The notes: generated by a model from the sequence alone, not told the origin. DNA of 64,000 nucleotides from Deltaproteobacteria bacterium (GCA_016208255.1 JACQYK010000085.1:38996-102995); one strand, 5' to 3'. Positions 50,413 to 60,255 are shown, numbered from the stretch's first letter. Numbers and translations: made by a program.

Positions 50413-51699
50413 ATGAAAAAATCTTTCTTTTTTACCTTCTGGCTTCCGTTTTTTTCGGTGATCCCTTTCTCGGGCGATCACAGGTCCTATGGCGCTGAAG
50501 GGTCCAACGTCCGGCTCATCGGCCACAGCGACCTCCAGGGCCGTGATGCCCTCCAGATTGTCTTGAAAGGGAATTACGCCTATGTCGGACACCACCGGGG
50601 AAGGGAGATGAATCCCCTGACCGGGGCCCTGGAATGGAATGGAACCACCATCCTGGACGTCGGCGACCCGGCGCAGCCCAGGATCGTCAAGCATCTCCCG
50701 GGATATGAGGGAGCGGAGAGCCGGGCCGTTCAGGTAGTGGAGCAATATTTCGACGGCAGGGATTATCTCCTCCGGAACCAGGAATCCAGCGCATTTACCG
50801 GATTTGAGGTCTTTGACATTACGGAACGGTCCTCCCCCAGGCTGGTTTCAAAAATTGAGGGCCTCAAGGCGGCCCATAAGAGCTGGTGGGATGCGAAAAC
50901 CGGCTATGCCTATCTATCAGGAACGGCTCCGGGCTGGAAAGGACAACACCTGATTATTTATGATCTGAAAAATCCTTCCAGCCCCAGGTTTGTCTCCAAC
51001 TGGGGACTTCCCGGTCAGGCCCCCGGAGAATCGGGAAAAAGGGTCAGCCTCCACCATCCGGTCATTTCAGGAGACCGGGCTTATCTTTCTTATCTCCTGG
51101 GCGGCGACGTGGTCATCCTGGATATCGCCGACAAAGCCCAGCCCAAGGTAATCGCCCACATCGACTTCTTACCCCCTTCCACGAAATCCCATACGACGTC
51201 TCCCTTCCCGCCTCTCAGGGGGAAGGGCATCGGCACCGGAAAGGACGTTCATCTCCAACAGACCCTGGTCGTCTCGGAAGAAGCCCTGGCCCAGGGAGGG
51301 GAGGAGCCACGGCCCCAGTTGTATATCTTTGACGCCACTGATGAGAAGAAACCGGTCCTGTTATCGACTTTCAAGGTGCCGGACGCAGATTTTCCCAGCC
51401 GGGGAGGGCGCTTCGGACCTCACCAGTTCGCGGAAACGAAAGACGGGGAGATCATCGGGGGGTTCCTTCTCTATGTGGCCTATTTCAATGCCGGTTTGAG
51501 GATCGTCGATGTTTCCAATCCCTCCAAGCCCAGAGAGGTCGGATATTACCTGCCCGAAGGGACAGAGAGGAAAAAGGAGGGTCAGGGTCTTAAAAAGGTG
51601 ATTCAAACCAATGATGTGGATCTCGATCAGCGGGGATTGATCTATATCACGGATCGCTCCGGGGCAGGTCTTCATATCCTCCAGTTTAAAGGAAAATAG
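50413..51699 (+). CDS. Secreted LVIVD-repeat beta-propeller protein
   Basis: A 428-residue protein with a signal peptide (MKKSFFFTFWLPFFSVIPFS). LVIVD-type blades recur: GTTILDVGDPAQPRIVKHL, GFEVFDITERSSPRLVSKI, LIIYDLKNPSSPRFVSNW, VVILDIADKAQPKVIAHI, LYIFDATDEKKPVLLSTF, LRIVDVSNPSKPREVGYY. This predicts a periplasmic or surface beta-propeller, function unknown. Stretch SPFPPLRGKGIG at about 264 looks like a repeat-derived insertion in a loop. A weak ribosome site (GAGG) precedes the ATG. Confidence 0.88.
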   Translation: MKKSFFFTFWLPFFSVIPFSGDHRSYGAEGSNVRLIGHSDLQGRDALQIVLKGNYAYVGHHRGREMNPLTGALEWNGTTILDVGDPAQPRIVKHLPGYEGAESRAVQVVEQYFDGRDYLLRNQESSAFTGFEVFDITERSSPRLVSKIEGLKAAHKSWWDAKTGYAYLSGTAPGWKGQHLIIYDLKNPSSPRFVSNWGLPGQAPGESGKRVSLHHPVISGDRAYLSYLLGGDVVILDIADKAQPKVIAHIDFLPPSTKSHTTSPFPPLRGKGIGTGKDVHLQQTLVVSEEALAQGGEEPRPQLYIFDATDEKKPVLLSTFKVPDADFPSRGGRFGPHQFAETKDGEIIGGFLLYVAYFNAGLRIVDVSNPSKPREVGYYLPEGTERKKEGQGLKKVIQTNDVDLDQRGLIYITDRSGAGLHILQFKGK

Positions 51700-51716
51700 C
51701 CTCCGGGTTTCCCTTT

Positions 51717-51850
51717 TCAATCGCTTAAAAAAACAGTCAACAGAGAAATGGCCAGGGCCGTTGCGGCCAGAAAAACAGCGCCGGTTGTGAAAGTCCCGGT
51801 TATATCCACCAGAACCCCCATGGCCAGGGGACCAAGGGGTCCCTCTCCAG
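51717..51850 (-). pseudogene. MFS transporter C-terminal remnant
   Basis: Minus-strand codons read GPLAMGVLVDITGTFTTGAV then FLAATALAISLLTVFLSD and stop, the last one and a half membrane segments of an MFS permease. The frame upstream (beyond about 51850) no longer resembles a transporter. The remaining gap 51851-52086 has no gene. Confidence 0.7.
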
Positions 51851-52086
51851 GTTCTGGGAGGAAGATCTCACCGAAGACGGCCTGTGGAAGAATTAAATGT
51901 ACTCAATCCCGTTTTTGTTCTTAACCTCTTCTTCCGTTCTCCGGCCGCGGAGGATAACAGAGCCCCCTTTGAAGGCCACAATAATGGATGGCGCCCCGAA
52001 TCAATTCTTCAAATAAAATACTTATGAGAAAGACAGGCTGGCGGCTTCTTAGAAATTTGGGTTTATTGGATCGGAAAATAGATATC

Positions 52087-52124
52087 TTGACAAATTCAAT
52101 TTATTAACATTATAATGGTCATTA
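52087..52124 (+). promoter_or_regulatory. Consensus promoter with palindromic operator for toxin-antitoxin pair
   Basis: TTGACA (52087-52092), an 18-base spacer, and TATAAT (52111-52116). The inverted repeat TAATG-GT-CATTA (52113-52124) overlaps the -10, a natural operator for autorepression by the antitoxin. Confidence 0.82.
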
Positions 52125-52146
52125 AAATTACACTTCAGGAGAGCTT

Positions 52147-52416
52147 ATGGAAGATTTCCAGAAAATTATGCCCGTTACCAAAGTAAAAAGAAACCTCCTT
52201 GATATTCTAAAACATATGGAAAAGGAGGAAGAGACGATTGCTCTCACCAGGAATGGTGAGCCAATCGGGGTGATGATGTCCCTATCCCGGTATGAAGGTC
52301 TCCTGGAGACGATCGAGATTTTAAGCGACCGAAAAATAAGAATCGTTCTGAATGCCTCTAAAAAAGATTTTAAAGCCGGCCGAGTATTGGATCATGATTC
52401 GGCCTGGAAAGAATAA
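52147..52416 (+). CDS. Phd/YefM-family antitoxin
   Basis: An 89-residue antitoxin. The N-terminal Phd fold is KIMPVTKVKRNLLDILKHME then EEETIALTRNGEPIGVMMSL and a C-terminal toxin-binding helix (ETIEILSDRKIRIVL). AGGAGAG precedes the ATG. Its TAA overlaps the ATG of the toxin gene by one base. Promoter with operator-like palindrome directly upstream. Confidence 0.92.
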   Translation: MEDFQKIMPVTKVKRNLLDILKHMEKEEETIALTRNGEPIGVMMSLSRYEGLLETIEILSDRKIRIVLNASKKDFKAGRVLDHDSAWKE

Positions 52417-52706
52417 TGCTTTCCTTTCGCTTGCTTTATTCGGAGACCTCCGGCAGGCAAATCAAATCCCTTCATCCCGGGTTGAAGCCCCTTATAAAAA
52501 AACACATCGAAGACTTAAAAGAAAAACCTTTTCTGGGTAAACCGTTGGAGAGGGAATTGTCCGGATATTATTCTTTGAGAACGAAAAAATTCCGGATCAT
52601 CTATGATGTCGATCAAGAAAAACATATTATCCGGATACACTACCTGGGCCCACGAAAAGATATTTACGAACTTTTCAGACAGTGGTTGGCCGCAAACCGC
52701 AGATAA
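52416..52706 (+). CDS. RelE/ParE-family toxin
   Basis: A 96-residue toxin: LLYSETSGRQIKSLHPGLKP, KPLERELSGYYSLRTKKFRI and DQEKHIIRIHYLGPRKDIYE, the RelE fold with the basic R-x-Y-F/RIIY core. It probably cleaves mRNA at the ribosome A site. The 3' end overlaps the convergent trpA gene by 32 bases. Confidence 0.93.
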   Translation: MLSFRLLYSETSGRQIKSLHPGLKPLIKKHIEDLKEKPFLGKPLERELSGYYSLRTKKFRIIYDVDQEKHIIRIHYLGPRKDIYELFRQWLAANRR

Positions 52707-53457
52707 AACTTCCCACCGCTCCGATTCCTTCTTTTTCTACCAGCCTGATGGTTTGCGATCCTATGACGGCGATATCCGCCTTGCCTTTTAAAAAGTCGAT
52801 GTCGGATTTGTCCTTGACCCCGAAACCGACGGCCAGGGGCAGGGAGGTTGCCCGACGGCAGCGGTTTAGATAGTTGGCCAGATCGGTTGAAAAGCTGGTA
52901 TCGGCCCCGGTCACCCCTTTCCGGCTCAGACAATAAATAAAACCCCGGGCCAGAGAATCGATATATTGCATCCGGTTGTCCGGCGTGGTGGGAGAAAAGA
53001 AAAGGACCGGTATCAGTTCATTTTTATTCATCAGGTCAAGATACTCCTGACCTTCCTCCGGTGGAAGATCGGGGACGATGGCCCCCTGGAGATTTCTTTC
53101 CCGGAGCGTTTGAGCAAATTGTTCGACCCCATATTTAAAAAGAATATTGTAATAACTCATGATCAGAAAAGGGATTTTAAAAGTCTCAGAAACTTTCCGC
53201 GCAAAATCCAGACACCCCTGAACCGTCACGCCCCTTTTCAGGGCCTTCTGATTGGCCTTAAGGATCACCGGCCCGTCGGCCATGGGTTCGGAAAAGGGGA
53301 TTTGCAATTCCATGAGGTCCACCCCGGACTCGACCATAGACTCGATGACTTGAAGGCAGGTCCCCCAGGAAGGGTAGCCCAGGACAATGTGGGTCATGAG
53401 CAGGATATCTTTTTCTCGAATTTTCTTTTGCAGATAGGCGTCAAACGCTGTACCCAT
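52675..53457 (-). CDS. trpA: Tryptophan synthase alpha chain
   Basis: A 260-residue TIM barrel that cleaves indole-3-glycerol phosphate to indole. Start at 53457 follows AGGAGA; the longer frame to 53505 is unlikely. Catalytic Glu in MELQIPFSEPMADGPVI (about 46-62) with the Asp in GAIVPDLPPEEG (Asp about 125), and the phosphate-binding LAVGFGVKDKSDI and VIGSQTIRLVE. The start overlaps the trpB end by 17 bases. Last gene of the trp operon. Confidence 0.97.
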   Translation of the reverse strand: MGTAFDAYLQKKIREKDILLMTHIVLGYPSWGTCLQVIESMVESGVDLMELQIPFSEPMADGPVILKANQKALKRGVTVQGCLDFARKVSETFKIPFLIMSYYNILFKYGVEQFAQTLRERNLQGAIVPDLPPEEGQEYLDLMNKNELIPVLFFSPTTPDNRMQYIDSLARGFIYCLSRKGVTGADTSFSTDLANYLNRCRRATSLPLAVGFGVKDKSDIDFLKGKADIAVIGSQTIRLVEKEGIGAVGSFICGLRPTTV

Positions 53458-54667
53458 GGGCTTTCTCCTGAATAAATTCTTTCCAGCTCGGATCCTCAAA
53501 GGCATCGGCGATGGTGAAGATGTCCTTGTCCCCCCGTCCTGACTGATTGATGATGATCATCTCCTCCCGGCTTAACTGTCCGGCCTCTTTAAAGGCCTGG
53601 ACAAAGGCATGGGCCGATTCCAGGGCCGGGATCAATCCTTCCTTTTTCAGGGTCAGGGATAAGGCCTCGATGACCTCCCGGTCGGTGGCCGCTTCCACCC
53701 GAATCCGGCCCTGTTCTTTAAGGAAGGATAAGATCGGTGAGACCCCGACATAATCCAGTCCGGCGGCTACACTATGGGTCTCTTTCATTTGACCGTCGTT
53801 GTCTTGCAGAAAGTAGGTTTTATACCCCTGGGCCACACCGATGGACCCATCCCTGGAAGCCAGTCTGGAAGCATGTTCCCCGCTGGTCAGTCCCTTTCCC
53901 CCGGCTTCCACCCCGACCAGTTCCACCGGATCATCCAGAAAGGCCTTGAAAATTCCCAGGGCGTTAGACCCGCCCCCGACGCAGGCATAAACACGCTGAG
54001 GGAGTCGGCCCTCCCTTTCTAATATCTGTTTCCGGGCTTCCTGGCCGATGATGGACTGAAAATAGGAAACCATTTCCGGAAAAGGGTGGGGGCCGCAAGC
54101 CGTGCCCAATACATAATGGGTATCATCCATATGGGTGATCCAGTCCCGGAAGGCCTCGTTGATGGCGTCTTTGAGTATGGCCGTTCCGTCTTTGACCGGA
54201 ATGACTTCGGCCCCCAAACGCTGCATCCAGAAGACATTGGGTCTTTGTCTTTTGACATCTACTTCCCCCATATAAATGGTGCAGCGGAATCCGAATTTGG
54301 CGGCCATGGTGGCCGTGGCCACGCCATGTTGACCGGCCCCGGTTTCAGCAATGACCCGGGTCTTTTTCATCCGTTTGACCAAAAGCCCCTGACCCATGAC
54401 GTTGTTGGCCTTGTGGGCGCCGGTGTGATTCAGGTCTTCCCTTTTGATGTAGATGCCTGCCCCCCCAAAATGGTTAGTTAAATTTTCAGCAAAGGTCAAA
54501 GGCGTCGGCCGGCAGGAATAAGTGGACATGATCTCCAGGTACTCCTGCCAGAAGGTCGGATCGTTTTTAGCCTTTTCGAAGGCCTCTACCAGATCGTCAA
54601 AGGTGGCCACCAGGATTTCGGGAATAAAGGCCCCGCCGAATGGCCCGTAATAACCGCGGTTTTTCAT
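53441..54667 (-). CDS. trpB: Tryptophan synthase beta chain
   Basis: A 408-residue PLP enzyme joining indole and serine. The PLP lysine is in NHTGAHKANNVMGQG (about 83-97), with AETGAGQHGVATA and the phosphate-binding ACVGGGSNALGIF. C-terminal SGRGDKDIFT is conserved. This is the TrpB1 type that pairs with TrpA. It overlaps trpA. Between it and trpF upstream is a 205-base gap with a repeat. Confidence 0.97.
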   Translation of the reverse strand: MKNRGYYGPFGGAFIPEILVATFDDLVEAFEKAKNDPTFWQEYLEIMSTYSCRPTPLTFAENLTNHFGGAGIYIKREDLNHTGAHKANNVMGQGLLVKRMKKTRVIAETGAGQHGVATATMAAKFGFRCTIYMGEVDVKRQRPNVFWMQRLGAEVIPVKDGTAILKDAINEAFRDWITHMDDTHYVLGTACGPHPFPEMVSYFQSIIGQEARKQILEREGRLPQRVYACVGGGSNALGIFKAFLDDPVELVGVEAGGKGLTSGEHASRLASRDGSIGVAQGYKTYFLQDNDGQMKETHSVAAGLDYVGVSPILSFLKEQGRIRVEAATDREVIEALSLTLKKEGLIPALESAHAFVQAFKEAGQLSREEMIIINQSGRGDKDIFTIADAFEDPSWKEFIQEKAHGYSV

Positions 54668-54754
54668 GGATGTTAACTCCTTAGGTTTATAGACTAAAGG
54701 CTGAAGACTGAAGGTAAAAGGAGAAAAATTTGAGACCCAAAATCTTCATAAGTT

Positions 54755-54870
54755 CGTATAAATCCCAAAAGATAGTCACCCCGGTGAAAGCCGGGGTCCA
54801 GAAGCAGTAAATTCTCTGGATTCCGGCTTTCGCCGGAATGACAAAAAAAATTACCACCTTTTTGCGATTC
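54755..54870. repeat. Palindromic intergenic repeat, family R4
   Basis: ATAGTCACCCCGGTGAAAGC with CGGGGTCCAG, and CTGGATTCCGGCTTTCGCC with GGAATGAC, inside the trp operon between trpF and trpB. It may form a large hairpin in the operon transcript. Confidence 0.8.
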
Positions 54871-54872
54871 AG

Positions 54873-55526
54873 TCATTCTTCTTTCATTCTGAATTCTGAC
54901 TCCTGGATTCTGTATTCGCTTATTTTTCTCATCAACTGTTTCATCAGAACCGGATCTTTCTTCCCAGGTCGTTTCTCAATGCCGCTGCTGACATCCACGG
55001 CGTAAGGTTTGACGGTGGTAATAGCTTCCTGGATATTTTCCGGTCCCAATCCACCGGCCATGATCAGGGGGATCCCTGTTTCCTTGGCTTTTACGGCCAG
55101 CGCCCAGTCAAAGGTCCGGCCCGTTCCTCCGGCCTTCCCCTTCTGAAAGGTATCCAGGAGTATGGCCCTGACGGCTCCCTGGTATCTTTTAATATTTTCC
55201 AAATCCCTTTCATTTTGAATACGAAAGGCCTTGATAGAGTGAGGCATCAGGTTTCGGCTTATTTCCGGTGATTCACCTCCGTGCAATTGAATAAGATCAA
55301 GACCGCAGGTTGAGGCAATCTCTTTAATTCTGACCGGGTCTTCATTGACGAAGACCCCCACGGTCTTTACCAGCGGTGGGAGGGAACGGATTATGGTCTT
55401 AGCCTTTGCCGGATCGATCCGCCTGGGGCTTTCGGCGAATATAAATCCAAGGGCATCGGCCCCCATTTCTGTTGCCAACAAGGCATCCTCCAGGTTTGTT
55501 ATCCCGCAAATTTTAACTTTGGTCAT
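54873..55526 (-). CDS. trpF: Phosphoribosylanthranilate isomerase
   Basis: A 217-residue TIM barrel that isomerises phosphoribosylanthranilate. VKICGITNLEDALLATEMGA (about 3-22) has the catalytic Cys, and AILLDTFQKGKAGGTGRTFD the catalytic Asp. PLIMAGGLGPENI and AVDVSSGIEKRPGKKD bind phosphate. The last about 15 residues (SEYRIQESEFRMKEE) come from a short AGAATTCAGAAT repeat also found at 24960 and 29341, so the native end is probably near ISE. Confidence 0.95.
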   Translation of the reverse strand: MTKVKICGITNLEDALLATEMGADALGFIFAESPRRIDPAKAKTIIRSLPPLVKTVGVFVNEDPVRIKEIASTCGLDLIQLHGGESPEISRNLMPHSIKAFRIQNERDLENIKRYQGAVRAILLDTFQKGKAGGTGRTFDWALAVKAKETGIPLIMAGGLGPENIQEAITTVKPYAVDVSSGIEKRPGKKDPVLMKQLMRKISEYRIQESEFRMKEE

Positions 55527-55638
55527 TTCTCTCTCTAAACCTTCATGCCTCTTGGGGCACTACAAGGCATGAAAATCCCCCCCTCCCCCTCCGAGGGGGG
55601 AGGGAAGGGGTGGGGGTGGTAATCTCCAATAGTTTTTA

Positions 55639-56415
55639 TCATCCGGCTTCGACCATCTCTCTGGTCTTCGACTCAAGGTCATTACTGCTCATCAAAGACG
55701 AACCGACCAGTACCGCATTAATCCCCAATCCTTTCAGGTCCTCCAGGTCCTTTTGATTATGGATGCCGCTCTCCCCAACGATGATATGGCCTGGGGGAAT
55801 CCGGGCGGCCAGTTTGTGGGTGGTCTGAAGGTTAATCTCAAAAGTATCCAGATCACGGTTGTTGATGCCGATTATTTCCGCTTTGGAATCAAGGGCCTTT
55901 TCCAGGTCATCCCGGTCATGGACTTCGACCAGCGCAGTCAGGCCTTTTTCATAACAAACCTGGAGTAATTCCCTGAATTGGGCTTTGGAAAGGATTCTGA
56001 CAATCAACAGGATAGCATCCGCTCCCCAGGCCAGGGCCTCTCGGATCTGTATCTCATCAATAATAAAATCCTTGCGCAGGATCGGCAGGGTTACCGCCTG
56101 CTTAACCCCGGGCAGATTTTCCAAATGTCCTTGAAAAAATTTTCGATCGGTCAATAAGGAAATGGCGGCCGCACCGGCTTGCTCATAAATCCGGCCAATC
56201 TTCAGCGGGTCCGTCCTTTCCCGAATCGTCCCGGCCGAAGGGGAGGCGAACTTGATCTCGGCAATCAGATTGATCCGGCCCGGCCGGGATATGGCGGTCT
56301 TGAAATCACGGATTCCGGGGATGTCCCTTTGACGAGGAGAGGAGATCCCGTTTCTTTTTAGTTGGGCCACTTCTTGTTTTTTCTCTTCCAATATTTCTAT
56401 TAGTCTTGAATGCAT
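55639..56415 (-). CDS. trpC: Indole-3-glycerol-phosphate synthase
   Basis: About 258 residues from the ATG at 56415 (an upstream in-frame ATG at 56454 is less likely). MHSRLIEILEEKKQEVAQLK leader, NLIAEIKFASPSAG (catalytic Lys and Glu region), ILRKDFIIDEIQIREALAWG, IIGINNRDLDTFEIN and VGESGIHNQKDL are all standard. A 112-base gap with a C-rich palindrome (CCCCCTCCGAGGGGGGAGG) separates it from trpF. Confidence 0.96.
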   Translation of the reverse strand: MHSRLIEILEEKKQEVAQLKRNGISSPRQRDIPGIRDFKTAISRPGRINLIAEIKFASPSAGTIRERTDPLKIGRIYEQAGAAAISLLTDRKFFQGHLENLPGVKQAVTLPILRKDFIIDEIQIREALAWGADAILLIVRILSKAQFRELLQVCYEKGLTALVEVHDRDDLEKALDSKAEIIGINNRDLDTFEINLQTTHKLAARIPPGHIIVGESGIHNQKDLEDLKGLGINAVLVGSSLMSSNDLESKTREMVEAG

Positions 56416-56544
56416 AAAAATTTCCGAAATATTGCGTTTATATAAGTCCCTCATGTCCCTTGAGGGCGTTATGAATCTTGAAATTGATACTATGCTGGGG
56501 AGAGATTAGTCATTCCGGCGAAGAGGCTGTGTCGTAATTAATAA

Positions 56545-56692
56545 AAATCCATCAAATCCGTCATACCGGCGAAAGCCGGTATCCAGGTTAAAGAAACCAT
56601 CTAAAGCCCTGGATGCCGGCCGACTCCCAAAGGGAGTCTTTGCTTAAAGTTCGGCGAAGCCGAACGACTCAAGTCCGGCATGACGGAAAAAA
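56545..56692. repeat. Palindromic intergenic repeat, family R4, with hairpin insert
   Basis: CCGTCATACCGGCGAAAGCC with GGTATCCAG and CTGGATGCCGGCC with TCCGGCATGACGG. The right half is interrupted by GACTCCCAAAGGGAGTC and GTTCGGCGAAGCCGAAC, modules also seen at 15.3 kb. Located between trpD and trpC. Confidence 0.8.
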
Positions 56693-56728
56693 ACCAAGCT
56701 CCCAGTGTAATGCAGGGTTGATTTCGTG

Positions 56729-57790
56729 CTACACTACAATATTGTTTGTAAAGGCAATCAACTGTTCAAGCTTTTTTTTCGCCCGACCCGAATCAATCAC
56801 TTCCCGGGCACGCTGGATCCCGGACTTCAGGTCCTGATCGAGTCCGGCGGCCACGAAGGCCGCGGCCGCGTTCAATAGAACCATGTCCTTTCGGGCCCCC
56901 TCCTGCCCGTCCAGGATATTTCGAATGATCCAGGCGTTTTCCTGGGCGTCCCCGCCTTTGATAGCATCGATCGCGGCCCTTTGAAATCCGTAATCCTCGG
57001 GGGTAATTTGATAACTGTGAACCTCTCCGTCTTTAAGATGAGAGATCCGGGTCGGGCTGCAGATGCTGATTTCATCGAAGGTTCCTTCCCCGCAAACCAC
57101 AAAGGCCTCTTTTGACCCCAGTTTGCCGAGGACCTGGGCCAACTTTTCGGTTAATTCGGGGGAGTAAACCCCGAGGACCTGGGCTGTCGCCCCGGCCGGG
57201 TTGGTCAAAGGCCCCAGGATATTAAATATGGTCCTCAATCCGATCTCTTTTCTCGGCCCGGCGGCATATTTCATGGCCCCATGAAAGAGTGGGGCAAATA
57301 AAAATCCCAAACCGATTTCGCGTATACATCTTTCCACATTCTGAGGGCTGATATCGAGTTTGACCCCTAGATTTTCCAAGACATCCGCACTTCCACATCT
57401 GCTGGAAACGGCTCTGTTGCCGTGTTTGGCGACCTTGATACCCCCTCCGGCGGCCACCAGAGCGGTAGCGGTCGAAACGTTAAAGGTGTTGGTCCCGTCT
57501 CCGCCGGTCCCGCAAGTGTCCAGTATCGTTTCCGCATCAATGTTGATTTCGTCCCGGTCAAGGCTTAAGGAGGCGTCGATCACATTAATCCTGGTTGCCT
57601 TCTCCCTCATCACCCTCGCGGCGCCGACGATTTCATCCACTGTTTCCCCCTTCATGCGCAAGGCGGTGATAAAGGCCCCGATCTGGGCCGGGGTCGCTTC
57701 CCCGCTCATGATCTCATTCATGGCCGCCTCCATCTCCGCCTGGTTCAGATCCTCTCTGTTGACCACCTTCCCAATCGCTCCCTGGATCAT
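56729..57790 (-). CDS. trpD: Anthranilate phosphoribosyltransferase
   Basis: A 353-residue transferase that adds PRPP to anthranilate. Family motifs: [20 protein letters not shown] (about 91-110), [20 protein letters not shown] (about 121-140) and [17 protein letters not shown]. The N-terminal helical domain has [20 protein letters not shown]. Standard length. It is separated from trpE(G) by 142 bases carrying degenerate AACCTYRA repeats. Confidence 0.97.
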   Translation of the reverse strand: MIQGAIGKVVNREDLNQAEMEAAMNEIMSGEATPAQIGAFITALRMKGETVDEIVGAARVMREKATRINVIDASLSLDRDEINIDAETILDTCGTGGDGTNTFNVSTATALVAAGGGIKVAKHGNRAVSSRCGSADVLENLGVKLDISPQNVERCIREIGLGFLFAPLFHGAMKYAAGPRKEIGLRTIFNILGPLTNPAGATAQVLGVYSPELTEKLAQVLGKLGSKEAFVVCGEGTFDEISICSPTRISHLKDGEVHSYQITPEDYGFQRAAIDAIKGGDAQENAWIIRNILDGQEGARKDMVLLNAAAAFVAAGLDQDLKSGIQRAREVIDSGRAKKKLEQLIAFTNNIVV

Positions 57791-57854
57791 TTTCCATCCT
57801 CCTAAATTAAAAAATTCCGGTACAAGGTCTAAGGTGTAAGATTTAAGGTTTTGC

Positions 57855-57905
57855 CTTAAACCTCAAACCTCAAACCTCGAACCTTGAACCTTGAACCTCG
57901 AACAA
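57855..57905. repeat. Degenerate 7-8-base tandem repeat
   Basis: About six units of AACCTCA/AACCTTG (CCTCAAACCTCAAACCTCGA and onward) preceded by imperfect complements (AAGGTCTAAGGTGTAAG) that could fold back. Lies between trpE(G) and trpD. Confidence 0.7.
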
Positions 57906-57932
57906 ATAATCTTAAACATTGCTCCCCTCTTT

Positions 57933-60083
57933 TTATAATTTAGGTCTCCCCAGTAAACGAACAACATTGTTCAGCAGTTTCAAACCCAGATCGTCCTTGA
58001 GGGTCAGGATTGATTCCGGATGAAACTGCACGGCCGCCATCGGCAGCTCTTTATGGGCAATTCCCATAACCACCTGGTCATCACTGACAGCCGTTTTTTC
58101 CAGACAGGAGGGTAGATCTTCCATCCTGGCAAAAATGGAGTGATAACGGCCGGCCTTAAAGGTCTCCGGGAATCCTTCAAAAATCCCTTTTTGGTTATTC
58201 CTGATCATCGAGGGTTTTCCATGCATCGGATAATCCAGCAGGCTGAGTCTTCCACCAAAGGCTTCAACCATCCCCTGCAGACCCAGACAAACCCCAAATA
58301 CCGGCAGAATCCGTTCGGCACAGGCCTTGACCAGATTGGCCACCCCGAAATCGGAGGGTCGACCCGGACCGGGAGAGAGAAAGATCATGTCCCACTTCTC
58401 CTGGTCCAGGATTTCAAGCGGGAAGCCGGCTCGTAAAGTCATAACCTGGGCCCCGGTCTGACGAACGTAATTGGCCAGGGTATGGACAAAGGAGTCCTCA
58501 TGATCCACAAAAAGGATTTTGGGCGCCTTTCCCTTGGGAAGAGAGGGAACAAAGGGAACCCGTTCCGGCGGTTTTTTCCCTAAAACAGCGTCGATAAAGG
58601 CGGCGGCCTTAAGACGGGTCTCTTTTTCTTCCTCATCCGGGTCTGAGTCCACCAGCAGGGTGGCGCCGACCCTCACCCTGGCCAATCCGTCCTTCAGATG
58701 GATGGTCCGAATGGTGATGCCGGTGTTCAGATTGCCGTTAAAGCTGATAAACCCTATAGCGCCACCATACCATTCCCGAGGTGAATTTTCCAGTTCTTCA
58801 ATGCGCTGCATGGCGGCTCTCTTGGGGGCTCCGGTCAAAGTGACCGCCCACATGTGGGATAAAAAGGCGTCCAGAGAATCGCAATCCTTGCGCAAAGTCC
58901 CGGTCACATGATCGACCGTATGGAAAAGACGGGAATAGGTTTCAATAAGACGTCGGCCCTTTAAGTTCACGGTTCCGGGTTTACAGATACGGGATTTGTC
59001 ATTGCGATCCACATCGGTAACCATGGTCAGTTCCGATTCATCTTTAATTGAATTGAGCAAGGTCCGAATCTGGTCCGAATCTTCCATGGCGTCCCTTCCC
59101 CGGGCGATCGTCCCGGAAATGGGGCAGGTTTCCACAAAGTCTCCCTCCACGCGGACGAACATTTCCGGGGATGAACCGACCAGTTGCTCATCTCCCATAT
59201 TGATCAAAAACTCGTAGGGACTGGGGTTGACCTTTCGGACCACGTGAAATAAATCCCCCGCTGTGCCGGCATAACCGGTGTAAAAAAGCTGACTGGGGAC
59301 GACTTCGAAAAAATCACCTTTCCGGCAGCCTTCCTGGACCTGTCGAACCTTGTCGGCATATTCTCCCGGTTCATGATCCATTTTGATGGAACCGGGCTCT
59401 CCTCTTTTAACCTCCAGACCGTCTCCGTTGCGCTCCAACCCCAGGGTGTCCTGCCCGTTGAATATAAAATCATAGCATCTTCTCTGGGCTGTCTCTTTAC
59501 GATGGTCGACCAGGATTAATTCATCGGGAAGGAACAGGTGCGCCTCTTTATAGAAAGCCGGGCGTTGATGTTTCAATCGAATCGGTTCAAACTGGAAGGC
59601 CAGATCATAACCAAAGGCCCCGTATAATCCCAGATGGAGATCGGCCTCAGAGCCGAACAGTTTAATGATCGTACGGATAATGGAAAAGAAACTGGGCTGC
59701 TTGCTGCGCTCCTCTTCCGGGAAATAACCGGACATGGGAAGAATCTTTCCAGTTATTTGATCGTCGGTCCTCTCTATCTCAACCAGATGAGGATTTTGGC
59801 TTAACGGGGAGTAAAGAAAACCTAAAAGGATTTTTCCCCGCTCATTCAGGGCGTTCATTTGGAATTTCCGGTCATAGCCGATAATCTGAAGGGGAGGATT
59901 TAGAAAGGCGATATCCCAGCGGCTATATCTTCCCGGATACTCATATCCGCTGGCAAAAACAGCACCTTTGAATTTATCAATCCCCGCCAGGGGAATTTCC
60001 AGCCCGGATTCGTAAGGTAAACCTTCAACGCTTCGAAGGACCTTTATCCCAGCCTCGGTTACATAGTGATCATTCATGGCCAA
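57933..60083 (-). CDS. trpEG: Anthranilate synthase, fused TrpE-TrpG
   Basis: A 716-residue fusion. Residues 1 to about 505 are the TrpE component (chorismate binding): PSPYEFLINMGDEQLVGSSP, TCPISGTIARGRD, ELTMVTDVDRND and GGAIGFISFNGNLNTGITIR. Residues from about 525 are the TrpG glutaminase, with Cys in VFGVCLGLQGMVEAFGG and the His-Glu pair in VQFHPES. Such fusions are known in alphaproteobacteria and scattered elsewhere. It makes anthranilate from chorismate and glutamine. GGAGC lies before the ATG. The attenuator leader is 214-388 bases upstream. Confidence 0.96.
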   Translation of the reverse strand: MAMNDHYVTEAGIKVLRSVEGLPYESGLEIPLAGIDKFKGAVFASGYEYPGRYSRWDIAFLNPPLQIIGYDRKFQMNALNERGKILLGFLYSPLSQNPHLVEIERTDDQITGKILPMSGYFPEEERSKQPSFFSIIRTIIKLFGSEADLHLGLYGAFGYDLAFQFEPIRLKHQRPAFYKEAHLFLPDELILVDHRKETAQRRCYDFIFNGQDTLGLERNGDGLEVKRGEPGSIKMDHEPGEYADKVRQVQEGCRKGDFFEVVPSQLFYTGYAGTAGDLFHVVRKVNPSPYEFLINMGDEQLVGSSPEMFVRVEGDFVETCPISGTIARGRDAMEDSDQIRTLLNSIKDESELTMVTDVDRNDKSRICKPGTVNLKGRRLIETYSRLFHTVDHVTGTLRKDCDSLDAFLSHMWAVTLTGAPKRAAMQRIEELENSPREWYGGAIGFISFNGNLNTGITIRTIHLKDGLARVRVGATLLVDSDPDEEEKETRLKAAAFIDAVLGKKPPERVPFVPSLPKGKAPKILFVDHEDSFVHTLANYVRQTGAQVMTLRAGFPLEILDQEKWDMIFLSPGPGRPSDFGVANLVKACAERILPVFGVCLGLQGMVEAFGGRLSLLDYPMHGKPSMIRNNQKGIFEGFPETFKAGRYHSIFARMEDLPSCLEKTAVSDDQVVMGIAHKELPMAAVQFHPESILTLKDDLGLKLLNNVVRLLGRPKL

Positions 60084-60154
60084 GCTCCTAATGAAAGGTA
60101 TTTGAAATTTTTCCGCTATTTCTTTTCGGTTTTTTAAATTAATAACTTTTTAGA

Positions 60155-60255
60155 CAGAATTTCCGCCGGAAGCGGATCGAGGTTGCTCAGGGTCGTCCGG
60201 AGCCTGAGCAAAATTCCTGTCAATCCTGTTAATCCTGTCAGATAATTTCTTTCCT
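60155..60255 (-). repeat. Family R1 partial copy F
   Basis: TTCCGCCGGAAGCGGA, GTTGCTCAGGGTCGTCCGG then AGCCTGAGCAA, and CCTGTTAATCCTGTCAGATA. Lies in the trp leader between the attenuator and trpE(G). Only the left third of the full repeat remains. Confidence 0.8.

Noticed and set aside
57855-57905. Short direct repeats as a CRISPR array
   Set aside because: Units are 7-8 bases without spacers. No array with regular spacers or cas gene was seen anywhere in the window.
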